Source: Trichomonas vaginalis G3
Lineage: Eukaryota; Parabasalia; Trichomonadida; Trichomonadidae
DNA: 64,000 nucleotides
Reading direction: 5' to 3'
Assembly (NCBI RefSeq): GCF_026262505.1
Contig: NC_067206.1
Span: 20,729,319 to 20,793,318, forward strand
Below, piece by piece: positions 11,647-20,172 of this stretch. How positions within the stretch are numbered: the first letter of the stretch is position 1; each line of letters begins with the position of its first letter. The notes beneath the pieces were generated by a model that saw nothing but the letters and a program-made list of their open reading frames with translations, did not search any database and was not told where the DNA came from. Position numbers and translations under genes: made by a program.

Positions 11647-11967
11647 ATGATGAAAACTATTGAGATAACAAACTACAACGGTCATGAGTTCAAGAATTTG
11701 TTCTTCGTTCCTCGTGAAAATACATTCTATCAGATACGAGGGAGAAAGGGTAAAGTTAGTTTGAGCGTTTATGAAGGAATGAAGAATGGAAAGTTTATAC
11801 AAGCATACGATACAAACGGTAAGCGTGTTTCATTAGCTTTGTCAAAACTTACAGGTATAAACTATGACAGTGATTTTGACCTATATGAAGAAGAAAGTGA
11901 GTCAGAAGATTATGAGCTGTTATATGAAGCACAGCAATGGGAGGAGTTGCAATACTTTTGTAAGTGA
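11647..11967 (+). CDS. 106-aa terminal protein related to the HNH C-terminal domain
   Basis: Small protein beginning MMKTIEITNYNGHEFKNLFF. Residues ~4-75 align by eye with the C-terminal domain of the HNH endonuclease at 7356-8058 and with the proteins at 17174 and 38376: a T/DY-x-(K/G)H-x-F start, an aromatic patch near FY/FFQI, and a K-L-x-G-(I/F) ending. The tail is acidic (YEEESESEDYELLYE). Read from the ATG at 11647; a frame extension upstream lacks an ATG. It lies immediately inside the right end of element A, as its relatives do in element B. A DNA-binding role at the termini is inferred, not shown. Confidence 0.75.
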   Translation: MMKTIEITNYNGHEFKNLFFVPRENTFYQIRGRKGKVSLSVYEGMKNGKFIQAYDTNGKRVSLALSKLTGINYDSDFDLYEEESESEDYELLYEAQQWEELQYFCK

Positions 11968-11984
11968 GAACGTTTATTTTTACA

Positions 11985-12172
11985 TTAGTGAAGTCGTTTG
12001 TGAAAACATTAGTGAGGTGAAGTGGTTGGTGGCTTTGTAAATATTTAAGGTTAAGTTAGTGTTGTCGTTTGTGTTGTAAAATATACGTTAACGGTTTCGT
12101 AAAGTGTCAAATTCACATATCATGGGTAAGGAGGCGCGCAGTGCCGCCGTACCCTTGATATGTATACTAACT
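11985..12172. repeat. right terminal repeat of element A
   Basis: Reads GTTGTAAAATATACGTTAAC, then GGTTTCGTAAAGTGTCAAAT, then a hairpin and the end GTATACTAACT at 12162-12172. The same succession closes element B at 38788-38878. The hairpin has stem ACATATCA/TGATATGT, GGGTA/TACCC and GGCG/CGCC with loop CGCAGTGC. No partner left end is visible in this window. Confidence 0.85.
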
Positions 12173-13282
12173 ATTGGTCCGAAATTTTGTTGATATTTTA
12201 CTTTATCTCAATATACCTTCATAAGTTTGACATTAAATTACCATTGTAAGGCATTATCTGCTTGAGTAGTCACAGTATATTATTGCTGTATGATTATTAT
12301 CTTTGTATTTGGAATATACACGAATTAATAAAACGTTCTTTGCCGTCTTCCCACTTAATGTCAAAGGTTAGTTTTTTGATTTTAAAAAGCAGGGTTTTCA
12401 TCTTGTGGAATCCAAGCTAAGCGCAGGATTCCACAAGATAAAAGCCTGCAATATAATTTTGATGCTTTTATACGCTTATAATAAATGGATATTCCAATAT
12501 AAAAACTATTGATTTTTTTCGGACCAATTCGCTATCAAATTTTAATTTTTTAGGACGGTTTCGCAGATCCCCGAAAATGTAAACTTGCCTCGTGTGTGGC
12601 ACCTATCCTGAAACTATGAGTTCCATAGTTTCCTTTTAAATCGACATCTTCCATGGAGAAGAATGCAATGACGATAATAATAGTATGGACGAGGAAAAAT
12701 TTGATAACTTGGCAAAAGATGATTGTGATCGAAAACCAAATGTGGAGAGAAAAAATGTGAACTTTTCGAAATAAAAATTTTGGCAGGATGATTTTGAGAT
12801 GTTTTTGTTTGTTGTAAACTTATAACAAGTCGTTGATCCTTATCCCAAGATTGAGTCGGATTAACATTGCTTCTGAAATTCTTAAAAATCCAAAGAACAT
12901 GACTGAAGCTAATGCCATGAAATGGGCTTCTGCATGTTGAGATGTAGCAAAGGAAATTGGGAAAATAAGACCTTGGTATGTTTTTTGCTCCCTAATAGAG
13001 ATATATGCGAATAAACATGTTTTCAAAGTTTTTATTGAGGATTGAGCAAGGAAGCATATTGAGAGGTCGAATATTCGAACAATTTATAAAGTTACATTTA
13101 ACATTTAAAAGACTTAAGTGTTAATATATTTTCATATTTTGATCCTAATAATCGAGCGCAAGTAAAAAAAATTTGAGATTCGTCCATGTATTTAAAATCT
13201 CTGAACATTTTGTTAGAAAATATGTTAATGTTTCATTATTAAGGTCAACATATTCATACCATGTACCTCTTACCCTCCAATT
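12173..13282. other. noncoding flank with an inverted pair and a long imperfect hairpin
   Basis: ATTGGTCCGAAA (12173-12184) and its reverse complement TTTCGGACCAAT (12517-12528) bracket 356 bp, like the ends of a small inverted-repeat element starting exactly where element A stops. Inside, 12389-12449 forms an imperfect hairpin with arms around ATCTTGTGGAATCC and GGATTCCACAAGAT. From about 12640 to 13050 there are short coding-like stretches with stops that I do not recognise. Confidence 0.55.
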
Positions 13283-13403
13283 CCTTAATAATGGGAGAAA
13301 CTTTGTCCGAATGTTAAATTATTCAGCCAAAGTTTCTACCATTTATTGAAGGACTTGCTACCTGTGAGGTGCTGGCTTGAGGTCAGTGCTTCACAGGTAG
13401 CAA
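13283..13403. repeat. two adjacent imperfect stem-loops
   Basis: The first (13283-13352) pairs CCTTAATAATGG-x-AGAAACTTTG with CAAAGTTTCTACCATTTATT-GAAGG. The second (13355-13403) pairs TTGCTACCTGTGA with TCACAGGTAGCAA. Both have internal mismatches. They precede the rve transposon by about 100 bp. Confidence 0.75.
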
Positions 13404-13602
13404 TACCTTTAAAATTTGAAAACAATTTATTTTTTGGTGAGAGAACTAGAGTATCCTAAGTAGTGTGTAATGCACGAAGTAAAGTCATTTCAAAAAGTGA
13501 CAAAAGTGACACTTTACAATTATTTTCCCTAGAATTTATATATTTACACATGCCCGCATAAATGAATTAATTTTCTAATTAAAAAATAAAACAAAACATA
13601 CA

Positions 13603-14853
13603 ATGAAAAAAAAACATTTAATGACAAAAGCCGACCAAATTCAAGAAGACTGGCTCAGATATGCTTCCAATCAAATGGACTTAGGTGTTCCTTACGAAAA
13701 ATTGATTCTAGAAGGTGTTCCATTGAAAAAAGGTGGAAAGGTTTTTAAATTGCATCTCCAAACATTTCATAAAGCGCTTAATAAGTTGGGAATTGATAAA
13801 ACCTTTCATCATTGCCCTGTTCCTCTTAATTTAGACAATACTATTAAGATTGTAAAAGGATTGCGTGAAAATTTACCAAAAATGGGGTATAAAGCAGCCA
13901 CAGAGCAAATTAAAACCGACCGCTATTTCATCTCTACACATCAAAACGAAATTCGGGACTTTCGCGAAAGATATCAAAATCTCGAAGATGTAACAATTAA
14001 AGAAATTATTAAAAATTCTAATGATATAGATTCTAAAACAAAAGAATTTTATATTTCTGATAGGACAACATTATCACAAAAATTCAATCCTAATTTACAA
14101 AATGTAAATAAAAACACAAAAATTCATGCAGATGATATTAAGTGTTTTCATTCCAAATACTTATTTGATATTGATTTAACGAAGAAACCAACCTATTATC
14201 AGGTGAAGAAAGCTTACACAGCATTAAAAATCTTAAAACCGCCAAGACCAAGAATTCAAAAACCAATTAGGTGTAGATATTGTGCCAAATATATAAATAT
14301 GATTTGGCATATTGATATACATTATCTAAATCATCAAATTGGAAGTTATCTTTTTGCCATAATTGATGATTGTTCTAGGTATGTAATTGATTTTCAATAC
14401 ATGAATGAAAAAACTTCTACAAATACCTCAAGCGTTATGGCCAGAGCATTCTCCTTGTTCGGAACCCCATATGCCATATGGGCAGATAATGGGGGTGAGA
14501 ATAAGGGTGAAATGTATAAGCTTTTAAAAGATTGCAACGTTCAAATTATACATACAGAAGCATATACTCCTCAACAGAATGGCAAGATTGAGCGAATCTG
14601 GCCATCTGTTGAGGAAAATTGCAACAATCCGGAAGATCTACAAGAATACTTCATAAATTATAATAACAAGCCTCATATGGCCCTACCGATTAATCTTTAT
14701 ACCGATTCCCACTTTACACCACAAGACTATTACAATTTTGAAAAAAAGTGGGACTTTGAAACAAGACCGGTATGGTTTATTGACGGTCATGAACAGGACT
14801 TCAATTTAAAGACGAAAAAGCCGAACGTTCGTTCAAGAGATTTATCTGATTAG
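13603..14853 (+). CDS. rve-type DDE transposase
   Basis: A 416-residue open frame. The N-terminal half (about 1-215) is helical and basic and probably binds DNA. The catalytic core has the first Asp in MIWHIDIHYL, the second in IWADNGGENKGE and the Glu in NGKIERIWPS, with 56 and 34 residues between them. This is the retroviral-integrase/IS481-like fold that cuts and joins transposon ends. Core wording is close to the transposases at 50435 and 59293 (IWHCDIHYLH, WTDNGGENRGE, NGKVERLWPS), but the N-termini differ, so these are distant relatives. The frame is intact and the three acidic residues are present, so it may be active. The start is the first ATG after an A/T-rich leader. Confidence 0.88.
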   Translation: MKKKHLMTKADQIQEDWLRYASNQMDLGVPYEKLILEGVPLKKGGKVFKLHLQTFHKALNKLGIDKTFHHCPVPLNLDNTIKIVKGLRENLPKMGYKAATEQIKTDRYFISTHQNEIRDFRERYQNLEDVTIKEIIKNSNDIDSKTKEFYISDRTTLSQKFNPNLQNVNKNTKIHADDIKCFHSKYLFDIDLTKKPTYYQVKKAYTALKILKPPRPRIQKPIRCRYCAKYINMIWHIDIHYLNHQIGSYLFAIIDDCSRYVIDFQYMNEKTSTNTSSVMARAFSLFGTPYAIWADNGGENKGEMYKLLKDCNVQIIHTEAYTPQQNGKIERIWPSVEENCNNPEDLQEYFINYNNKPHMALPINLYTDSHFTPQDYYNFEKKWDFETRPVWFIDGHEQDFNLKTKKPNVRSRDLSD

Positions 14854-15007
14854 TTAAAAAAATCAAAATTTTCGAAAAAAAATCATATAACATACTTGTA
14901 ATTACCGAATAAAAAGTACTTTTATAATTAATTTTATCTAGTTTTTAGTTTTGAGTTGAATCGTTGACGATGTCGTCAAAAATTCCTGAGACGTAGAGAA
15001 GGAATTG

Positions 15008-15378
15008 GAGCCTGGGAGGCACTGATTCTTGATCAGTGCCAGGTAGGCTCTTATGTACTGTGTAGATTGTAGAAATTTGAAAAGTAAGAGATAAGAATTA
15101 AGTAAAATTTTAAAGTTAATATGTGGAAATTGTAGTGTAGGAAGTACAAACATAGACTTTAGATGGCCGAACGTCCATTTTTTCCTATGGCGTCGAGAAA
15201 ATTTTGGTGAAATGCGACGACATTTCACCAAAATTTTCTCGACGCCATATACAGAACTAGAGTCTGCCAGGTACTGATTCTATCTATGTACCTCGCAGAC
15301 CCTAGTTCTGAGCCAAAATGGCTAAAAATTGCTCGCAATTGTTCACATTGCGAGCAATTTTTAGCCATTTTGGCTCAG
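15008..15378. repeat. array of four stem-loops, two of them long and perfect
   Basis: 15008-15050: imperfect, GGCACTGAT/ATCAGTGCC core within GAGCCT/AGGCTC. 15186-15249: perfect 29-bp arms (ATGGCGTCGAGAAAATTTTG...) with a 6-nt loop. 15252-15310: imperfect, CAGAACTAG/CTAGTTCTG and GTCTGC/GCAGAC. 15308-15378: perfect 32-bp arms (CTGAGCCAAAATGGCTAAAA...). All lie between the transposase stop and the right inverted repeat of the rve transposon. Confidence 0.92.
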
Positions 15379-15576
15379 ACTTTAATAATAAATAATATAT
15401 AACTTATACGTGTAATATTTATTATCTTATTGCTTTTAATTAATCAATACAAAATACAATTTAATTTAATTGATTCAAAACTCTTAATTTTTTATTCTTT
15501 TTATATTTTAAAATAATCTAATCTTTTATTTTATATCAGACATGAAATAACTCATTTTTACATTGTAAAGTGTCAC

Positions 15577-16120
15577 AATTCTAAGAATACCTTTTCAACT
15601 TAATGATGCAAATTCGTCTAGGGATGCGTTAAACACGCCATTTGACCGGGCGTACATTTTTTTTTTGTTCGCCCAAAAATTTCGCCATTTGAGAAATTCA
15701 AAAATTAAAAATAAAATTTTAATCTTGATTTTTTTATTTTCGTGATTTTTTTGAAACTTACATAAGCGATGAAATACTTTTTTAAGTAATCGTTTATTAT
15801 ATATAAATATATCTTAATAAATTTAATTCCTTAAGGTAGAGCGTGTTCAAATTTAAAATCTCATACAATATTTTCTTAATGGCGTATTTTTCTGAGGTCG
15901 CCCAAATAAAGGCGAATTCAAAATTGAGAACTCCAAGGCGTATGGCGAGTATTCAAAAAGTACGCCACTTACAAAATATTGAATGTGGATTATCAATTTT
16001 TTGGCGTGTTCAATTTCAAATTTTGATATTTATGTTTATTTTATTCAGTATAATGCTAAGAATTAAAATATAAAATTCATAGAATTTTTTCTTTGAAAAT
16101 ATTTTACATTTTTATTAGAC
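15577..16120. other. A/T-rich spacer, nothing recognised
   Basis: Contains scattered GGCG-bearing repeats (AAGGCGAATTC, GCGTATTTTT) but no convincing gene or element end. Confidence 0.6.
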
Positions 16121-16944
16121 CACTCCTAGACTAGTCATCAGGTTATCCTCAGATCATCCTCAGACTACTCCTTAGACCCCTCCTCATCATCCTCAGACTA
16201 CTCCTTAGACCCCTCTTCATCAGACTAGTCCTCAGATCTTCCTTATAAGACTCCTCCTCAGATCTTCCTCCTGAGACTACTCTTCAGACTACTTCTTAGA
16301 GTCCTCCTCATCAGACTAGTCCTCAGATCTTCCTTATAAGACTCCTCCTCAGATCTTCCTCCTGAGACTACTCTTCAGACTACTTCTTAGAGTCCTCCTC
16401 ATCAGACTAGTCCTCAGATCTTCCTTATAAGACTCCTCCTCAGATCTTCCTCCTGAGACTACTCTTCAGACTACTCCTTAGAGTCCTCCTCATCAGACTA
16501 GTCCTGAAACTAGTCCTCAGACTACTCCTGAAACTACTCCTCAGATTATCCGCAGACTCCTCCTCAGATTATCCTCAAACTACTCCTCAGTCTAATCCTC
16601 AGACTCCTCCTCAGATTATGCTCAGATTATCCTCAAACTCCTCAAACTACTCCTCGGTCTAATCCTCAGACTCCTCCTCAGATTATCCTCAAACTCCTCA
16701 GACTACTCCTGAAACTACTCCTCGGTCTAATCCTCAGACTCCTCCTCAGATTATCCTCAAACTCCTCAGATTATCCTCAAGCTCCTCAGACTACTCTTCG
16801 GTCTAATCCTCAGACTACTCCTCAGATTATCCTCAGACTCCTCAGACTACTCCTCCAACTCCTCAGATTATCATCAAACTCCTCAAACTACTCCTCGGTC
16901 TAATCCTCAGACTCCTCCTCAGATTATCCTCAGATTATCACTTT
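16121..16944. repeat. CT-rich minisatellite abutting the Maverick
   Basis: Built from CTCAGACTCCT/CTCAGATTATC units of about 10-12 bp, with a 91-bp higher-order period in its first half (GACTAGTCCTCAGATCTTCC at 16223, 16314, 16405). It runs directly to the left end of element B. No similar sequence follows the right end of B. Confidence 0.95.
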
Positions 16945-16951
16945 AGTTAGT

Positions 16952-17001
16952 ATACAAGTCTTGGGTACTGTGGCACTGCGTTCCACCTTACCCAATACTT
17001 G
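16952..17001 (+). other. terminal hairpin of element B (left)
   Basis: Stem ACAAGT then TTGGGTA pairs with TACCCAA then ACTTGT with one mismatch between the two helices. The inner stem GTGG/CCAC closes loop CACTGCGTT. The corresponding hairpin of element A has different stem bases that still pair. Confidence 0.85.
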
Positions 17002-17173
17002 TGAATTTGACACTTTACAAAACCGTTAACGTATATTTTACAACATGAACGCAAAAACTAACTTAACCTTAAATATTTACAAAGCCGCCAACCACTTCAC
17101 TTCACTAACGAACTCACTAATGTAAAAATAAACGAACTCACTATCGTTCTCACTAACGACTTCACTAATGTTC

Positions 17174-17458
17174 TCATAAATTTTCCTCAATATCTTCATC
17201 ATCAGTGTTAACCCTATTGTAGTCATACTTGAAGCCATAAACTTTCTCTAACTTCTTAACGTACAATTTACATAACTTACCTTCGTCATCGTATGGTTTA
17301 ATGATATAACTATTTCTATCTTTATACACAGTCAATGAAAAGTCAACTGGTCTCGGATGTATTTGAAAGAACATGTTATGCTCAGGAAGGAAGAATAAAT
17401 GTTTAAATGTATGTTTGTTATATGTTTTGATTTGTATGAGTTGCTTTTGTTCTGTCAT
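17174..17458 (-). CDS. 94-aa terminal protein (left copy)
   Basis: Encodes MTEQKQLIQIKTYNKHTFKH and onward, identical in protein to the gene at 38376-38660 in the opposite end. The domain aligns by eye with the HNH endonuclease C-terminus and with the protein at 11647 (HTFKHLFFLPEHNMFFQI; KLEKVYGF). The acidic tail ends DDEDIEENL. The start is the Met at 17458; an upstream extension through a hydrophobic stretch is the translated leader and is not conserved as coding in the other copy. Lying wholly within the inverted end, it is always duplicated with the element. Likely role: binding element ends, inferred from the location and from the HNH link. Confidence 0.8.
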   Translation of the reverse strand: MTEQKQLIQIKTYNKHTFKHLFFLPEHNMFFQIHPRPVDFSLTVYKDRNSYIIKPYDDEGKLCKLYVKKLEKVYGFKYDYNRVNTDDEDIEENL

Positions 17459-17537
17459 TACATCCAAATAAAATAAAAATAAAATAAAAAATAAACTTAA
17501 AATTAATGATATCACCACCCTCACACGTATGAAAACA

Positions 17538-17592
17538 TAGCACAAAAATAATGTTTATGTTAGAATGTTAGATCTAACACGTTTTCTAACCT
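17538..17592 (-). other. 60-bp TTAGATCTAA element, copy 2
   Basis: CAAAAATAATGTTTATGTTA, then GAATG, then TTAGATCTAA and CACGTTTTCTAACC. It lies in the left inverted end, upstream of the 94-aa gene. Confidence 0.85.
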
Positions 17593-17638
17593 CAGCGCTA
17601 AGCGGCGAGACCCTTTGGGTCTTTTCACCCTGTTGAAT

Positions 17639-18166
17639 TCATTGCTTTATAACTCTCTTCCTTGGTTTCTTTTTAGTTGCTTTCTTCACGTCTGTCTCCA
17701 ACTTGACTGTCTTTCTTCTTCGTCCGTAATGATACCAGTTACTTCCACCAGTCAATGGGTCAAATGGTCTTTCGTAAGGGTTTCCATACATTCCATAGGG
17801 ACCATACGGAAGAACTACTGGTGGAGAAGAAACATTTTCTTTAGTTCCATCGAATCTATTTAAATGCATTGTTTCACCTTTCATCTGGTCATTAAAGTCT
17901 TTTGCGTGTTTTGCAAACTCATCGTCCTTTCCTAAAGCATTTTCTGACTCAGTCGCAACCAAATTGGATGCTTTATTTATGAGCCCTATTTTATTTAATC
18001 TTAACTTCTTTGCAACCCAGCCTCCAATCTTTCCTTTATTTGCATCTAATGTCTTCGAAACCCTTCCTCCACTCATTTTATTTACTGCGTCATAAGCTCC
18101 AAGTGCTTTTGCTCCAAATGCTAATGCTTTTGTTCCCATTGCGCCTAAAGCTGCCCAAGCTACCAT
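17639..18166 (-). CDS. 175-aa Ala/Gly-rich, basic-tailed protein
   Basis: Unrecognised. The N-terminus (MVAWAALGAMGTKALAFGAK) is Ala/Gly-rich and could form an amphipathic or membrane-active helix. The centre is polar, then a Pro/Tyr/Gly stretch (LPYGPYGMYGNPYERPF), and the C-terminus is strongly basic (RRRKTVKLETDVKKATKKKP). This layout recalls adenovirus pVI/pX-type minor core proteins, but that is analogy and no motif proves it. Its ATG directly follows the stop of the upstream gene (TAAATG), and it is the last of three head-to-tail genes. Confidence 0.7.
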   Translation of the reverse strand: MVAWAALGAMGTKALAFGAKALGAYDAVNKMSGGRVSKTLDANKGKIGGWVAKKLRLNKIGLINKASNLVATESENALGKDDEFAKHAKDFNDQMKGETMHLNRFDGTKENVSSPPVVLPYGPYGMYGNPYERPFDPLTGGSNWYHYGRRRKTVKLETDVKKATKKKPRKRVIKQ

Positions 18167-18391
18167 TTACACCATATTAAAATCATCTCTCTTCAATATT
18201 ATCTCATAAAAGTTCTCGTTACTGGAGAAAGTCAATGAAACATAAGCGTTCTCACGGGCTTCGCCCTCACCGCTTTGCGGTCTATCTAACTTCTTTCTTA
18301 TATCATCTATACGCTTCAAAATGTCTGAACAATTGCTAACATCTTCTACAACAGTTATTTCATCATGAATGACCTTCAAGAACAAGCTCAT
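18167..18391 (-). CDS. 74-aa protein, unrecognised
   Basis: Small open frame (MSLFLKVIHDEITVVEDVSN) with no known motif. It starts at the ATG that overlaps nothing but immediately follows the TAA of the 201-aa gene, and its own TAA is followed directly by the ATG of the 175-aa gene. The central part is charged (RIDDIRKKLDRPQSGEGEAR). The tight packing on both sides supports it as real coding sequence. Confidence 0.6.
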   Translation of the reverse strand: MSLFLKVIHDEITVVEDVSNCSDILKRIDDIRKKLDRPQSGEGEARENAYVSLTFSSNENFYEIILKRDDFNMV

Positions 18392-18997
18392 TTAATATGC
18401 TATTAAAATCATCTCAATAATGAGTCCATCCTTTCCATCTTTAGGTAGCACAACATCTTTCATTGAAGAAGGTTCGACAAGTCTTATGTTAAACTTACTG
18501 ACAAAGTTTGTTATACTATAATGCTTCGGCGGCGAATACATGTAGTTTGAAAGACATAATATAGATTCTTCAGCAAATTCACTTATACTGGATTTTATAA
18601 CAATGTTCTCACGAGACCAAATACCACCAATTGACAATCTTGTAAGCAATCCTGCTGAACCTTCTACTGTAAACGTCGATGGTAACATTCCACGAAGGTC
18701 ATCTATTGACATCTTTGAGTCACTGTATTTAAATATTTTCTTAAAGCAATCGTCATTATCTAACCATGCAATAGCTTTGAAGTTTTCATTCGAATATACA
18801 TCTGCTTCATTAAATGTAAAACCTGACTTCTTTGCAGAGACGACTTTAAAATCTATTGAGTTTGTTTCAAAATTATATGCTATGGTAACTTCTGAAGGTA
18901 ATGGATGTCCTTCCGCAGTCAGTTGTTCTCTCACTACCGTTTGAAGCTTTGTATTAAAAACTTTCATGTCATCTCCTGTATCTAAGTTCACATACAC
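18392..18997 (-). CDS. 201-aa protein, family of the 34224 gene
   Basis: Its C-terminal half (GGIWSRENIVIKSSIS, later YSPPKHYSITNF, ending LPKDGKDGLIIEMIL) matches by eye the C-terminal half of the protein at 34224 (PGIWDRKQAILYSNI, later PNPKYYKLTGF, ending PPDGKDCLYIEAQLL). The beta-rich composition suggests a virion structural protein such as a minor capsid or surface protein, but this is inference. Together with the frame at 19059 it covers the regions present in the longer relative, so the gene may be broken. It is followed with no spacer by the 74-aa gene. Confidence 0.65.
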   Translation of the reverse strand: MYVNLDTGDDMKVFNTKLQTVVREQLTAEGHPLPSEVTIAYNFETNSIDFKVVSAKKSGFTFNEADVYSNENFKAIAWLDNDDCFKKIFKYSDSKMSIDDLRGMLPSTFTVEGSAGLLTRLSIGGIWSRENIVIKSSISEFAEESILCLSNYMYSPPKHYSITNFVSKFNIRLVEPSSMKDVVLPKDGKDGLIIEMILIAY

Positions 18998-19058
18998 AGC
19001 AACAGGAAACTATCTTGCTTCTTTGTTTCATCATTATATCTCAAAACATTAAAGTTCT

Positions 19059-19271
19059 TCAATAATATTGTCTTCCTGCTGGAATACTTCTAACTTGTCT
19101 TATTTCAATAGCTTTCTCACCTCCTACATACTCTACCCAGTGTCTTGGATATTCATAAGTATACTGACTTTCTTGAATTTTGGTTGGTTTCATCATAACA
19201 TGTTCATAGTATATCTTTATACTCTTGTCAGTTAGACTCGGTGCTATGTTCTGAATATTTCTGACTTGCAT
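19059..19271 (-). CDS. short frame of the same family (N-terminal type)
   Basis: Begins MQVRNIQNIAPSLTDK; the segment YTYEYPRHWVEYVGGEKAI resembles the sequence just upstream of and at the start of the 34224 protein (VTFKFPTDWIV, EEKYIGIT). The start is set at 19271 because a longer frame would run across the divergent packaging ATPase start 16 bp away. It is a fossil part. Confidence 0.55.
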   Translation of the reverse strand: MQVRNIQNIAPSLTDKSIKIYYEHVMMKPTKIQESQYTYEYPRHWVEYVGGEKAIEIRQVRSIPAGRQYY

Positions 19272-19287
19272 TTTTAATGGAGATAAA
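19272..19287. promoter_or_regulatory. 16-bp divergent intergenic spacer
   Basis: Separates the minus-strand ATG at 19271 from the plus-strand ATG at 19288 and reads TTTTAATGGAGATAAA. Any promoter for either gene must lie here or within the opposing gene. Confidence 0.55.
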
Positions 19288-20172
19288 ATGAAGCATTTAA
19301 TACATGACGTAGATGAAGACATGAATGAAACTACAGACAAACTTAACTCTTCTCTCTTCTTCCTTTCAGTAAGGACTATGAGTTCTGTTCAAATGGTGTT
19401 TATTTCTATTGTGGAAAGATGGGTTCAGGTAAGACATTTAACCTCATTCGTCATATACTCATAACAGAACGTTTAGGAAACGACTCTATTATGACCAAAT
19501 CATTATATCAGCAACTTCAGACTCTATGGACTCAACAGCGAAAACATTTATGTCAAAAGTTCAAGCCTCTGTCGTTAAAGTTCCAGACAGTGAACTCATT
19601 GAATTTCTTCAACGTTACATTCGACGTAAGAGGAAATATTATGCCATCGTAGAGTTCATACAGTCAGGAATGCAAAAGACTTCTGAGAGATGGAAAGAAT
19701 TATTGACAAACACCACTTACGTCAATACTCAGGAGTTTACGATATGAAACGACTTACAAACTACATTCTGTCAAAACTTTCAAAATACCCCTTCAAAAAG
19801 TATCCTTCAAACACTCTGCTCGTTTGCGACGACTTCGCCGGAAAAGGTTTAGTGTCAAAGCCTGACTCACCATTAGCTAACATCATAACTAAAGTCAGAC
19901 ATTACCATTTAACTGTAGCAATACTTATGCAAACATGGAGGTTTTTAGCTTTAAACATAAAACGTCTCATAACTGACTTCGTTATCTTTCAAGGTTTCTC
20001 ACGCTATGATATTGAACTCATTTGGAAACAGTCAGGTATAACATTACCTTTTGAAGAAATTTGGGAAGCATATAAGTCTCTCATCTCTCCTCGTTCATAC
20101 CTTGAGATTCATATCATGACTAATACCATTAAAGTCAAAAATATTCCATGGGAACGACCAACATTGTTTTAA
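19288..20172 (+). pseudogene. A32/FtsK-type packaging ATPase, broken
   Basis: Walker A in YFYCGKMGSGKTFN (about 19405-19440) and a Walker B-like LLVCDDFAGKG (about 19815-19850), followed by VRHYHLTVAILMQTWR and the DFVIFQGFSRYDIE segment typical of A32-type genome-packaging ATPases of Polintons and nucleocytoplasmic viruses. Its role would be pumping element DNA into capsids. It is not one open frame (a few breaks) and is treated as a fossil. It starts 16 bp from a divergent gene and its end overlaps the end of the convergent gene at 20169. Confidence 0.85.

Larger units (their letters stand above)
7291..12172. mobile_element. element A: Maverick-related element, left end not found, broken
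   Basis: Identified by its right terminal repeat (about 11985-12172), homologous to the ends of the large Maverick at 16945-38878, and by the same pair of small genes just inside it. Visible parts are an HNH endonuclease, a primase-like region, an SF3 helicase and iterated motifs. No capsid protein, packaging ATPase, polymerase B or integrase is visible. The left inverted end was not found; the satellite to its left may have replaced it, or the element may begin beyond the window. It carries at least a few breaks. The left coordinate given is only the edge of the satellite. Confidence 0.65.
13506..15576 (+). mobile_element. rve-transposase DNA transposon (Ginger/IS3EU-like), looks whole
   Basis: A single-gene element bounded by a perfect 15-bp inverted repeat: GTGACACTTTACAAT at 13506-13520 and its complement at 15562-15576. 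It encodes one 416-residue integrase-like transposase. No clear target-site duplication is visible next to these ends, so the true ends may lie slightly further out. The downstream third is filled with long hairpins. Family naming (Ginger, IS3EU or related) is inference from the rve core and single-gene layout. Confidence 0.65.
16945..17663 (+). repeat. left inverted end of element B
   Basis: Inverted relative to 38188-38878. It holds the terminal hairpin, TGACACTTTACAA, ACCGTTAACGTATATTTTAC, a whole copy of the 94-aa terminal gene, one 60-bp TTAGATCTAA element and, innermost, TTGAATTCATTGCTTTATAA. It differs from the right copy by small indels, mostly in the outer ~100 bp and around 17590-17630. 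Confidence 0.9.

Noticed and set aside
12820-13026. 68-codon minus-strand frame and coding-like plus-strand stretches
   Set aside because: Composition is weak, stops interrupt the plus strand and no family is recognisable.
15843-16073. 76-codon plus-strand frame
   Set aside because: Lies in low-complexity A/T-rich spacer without any motif or neighbour support.
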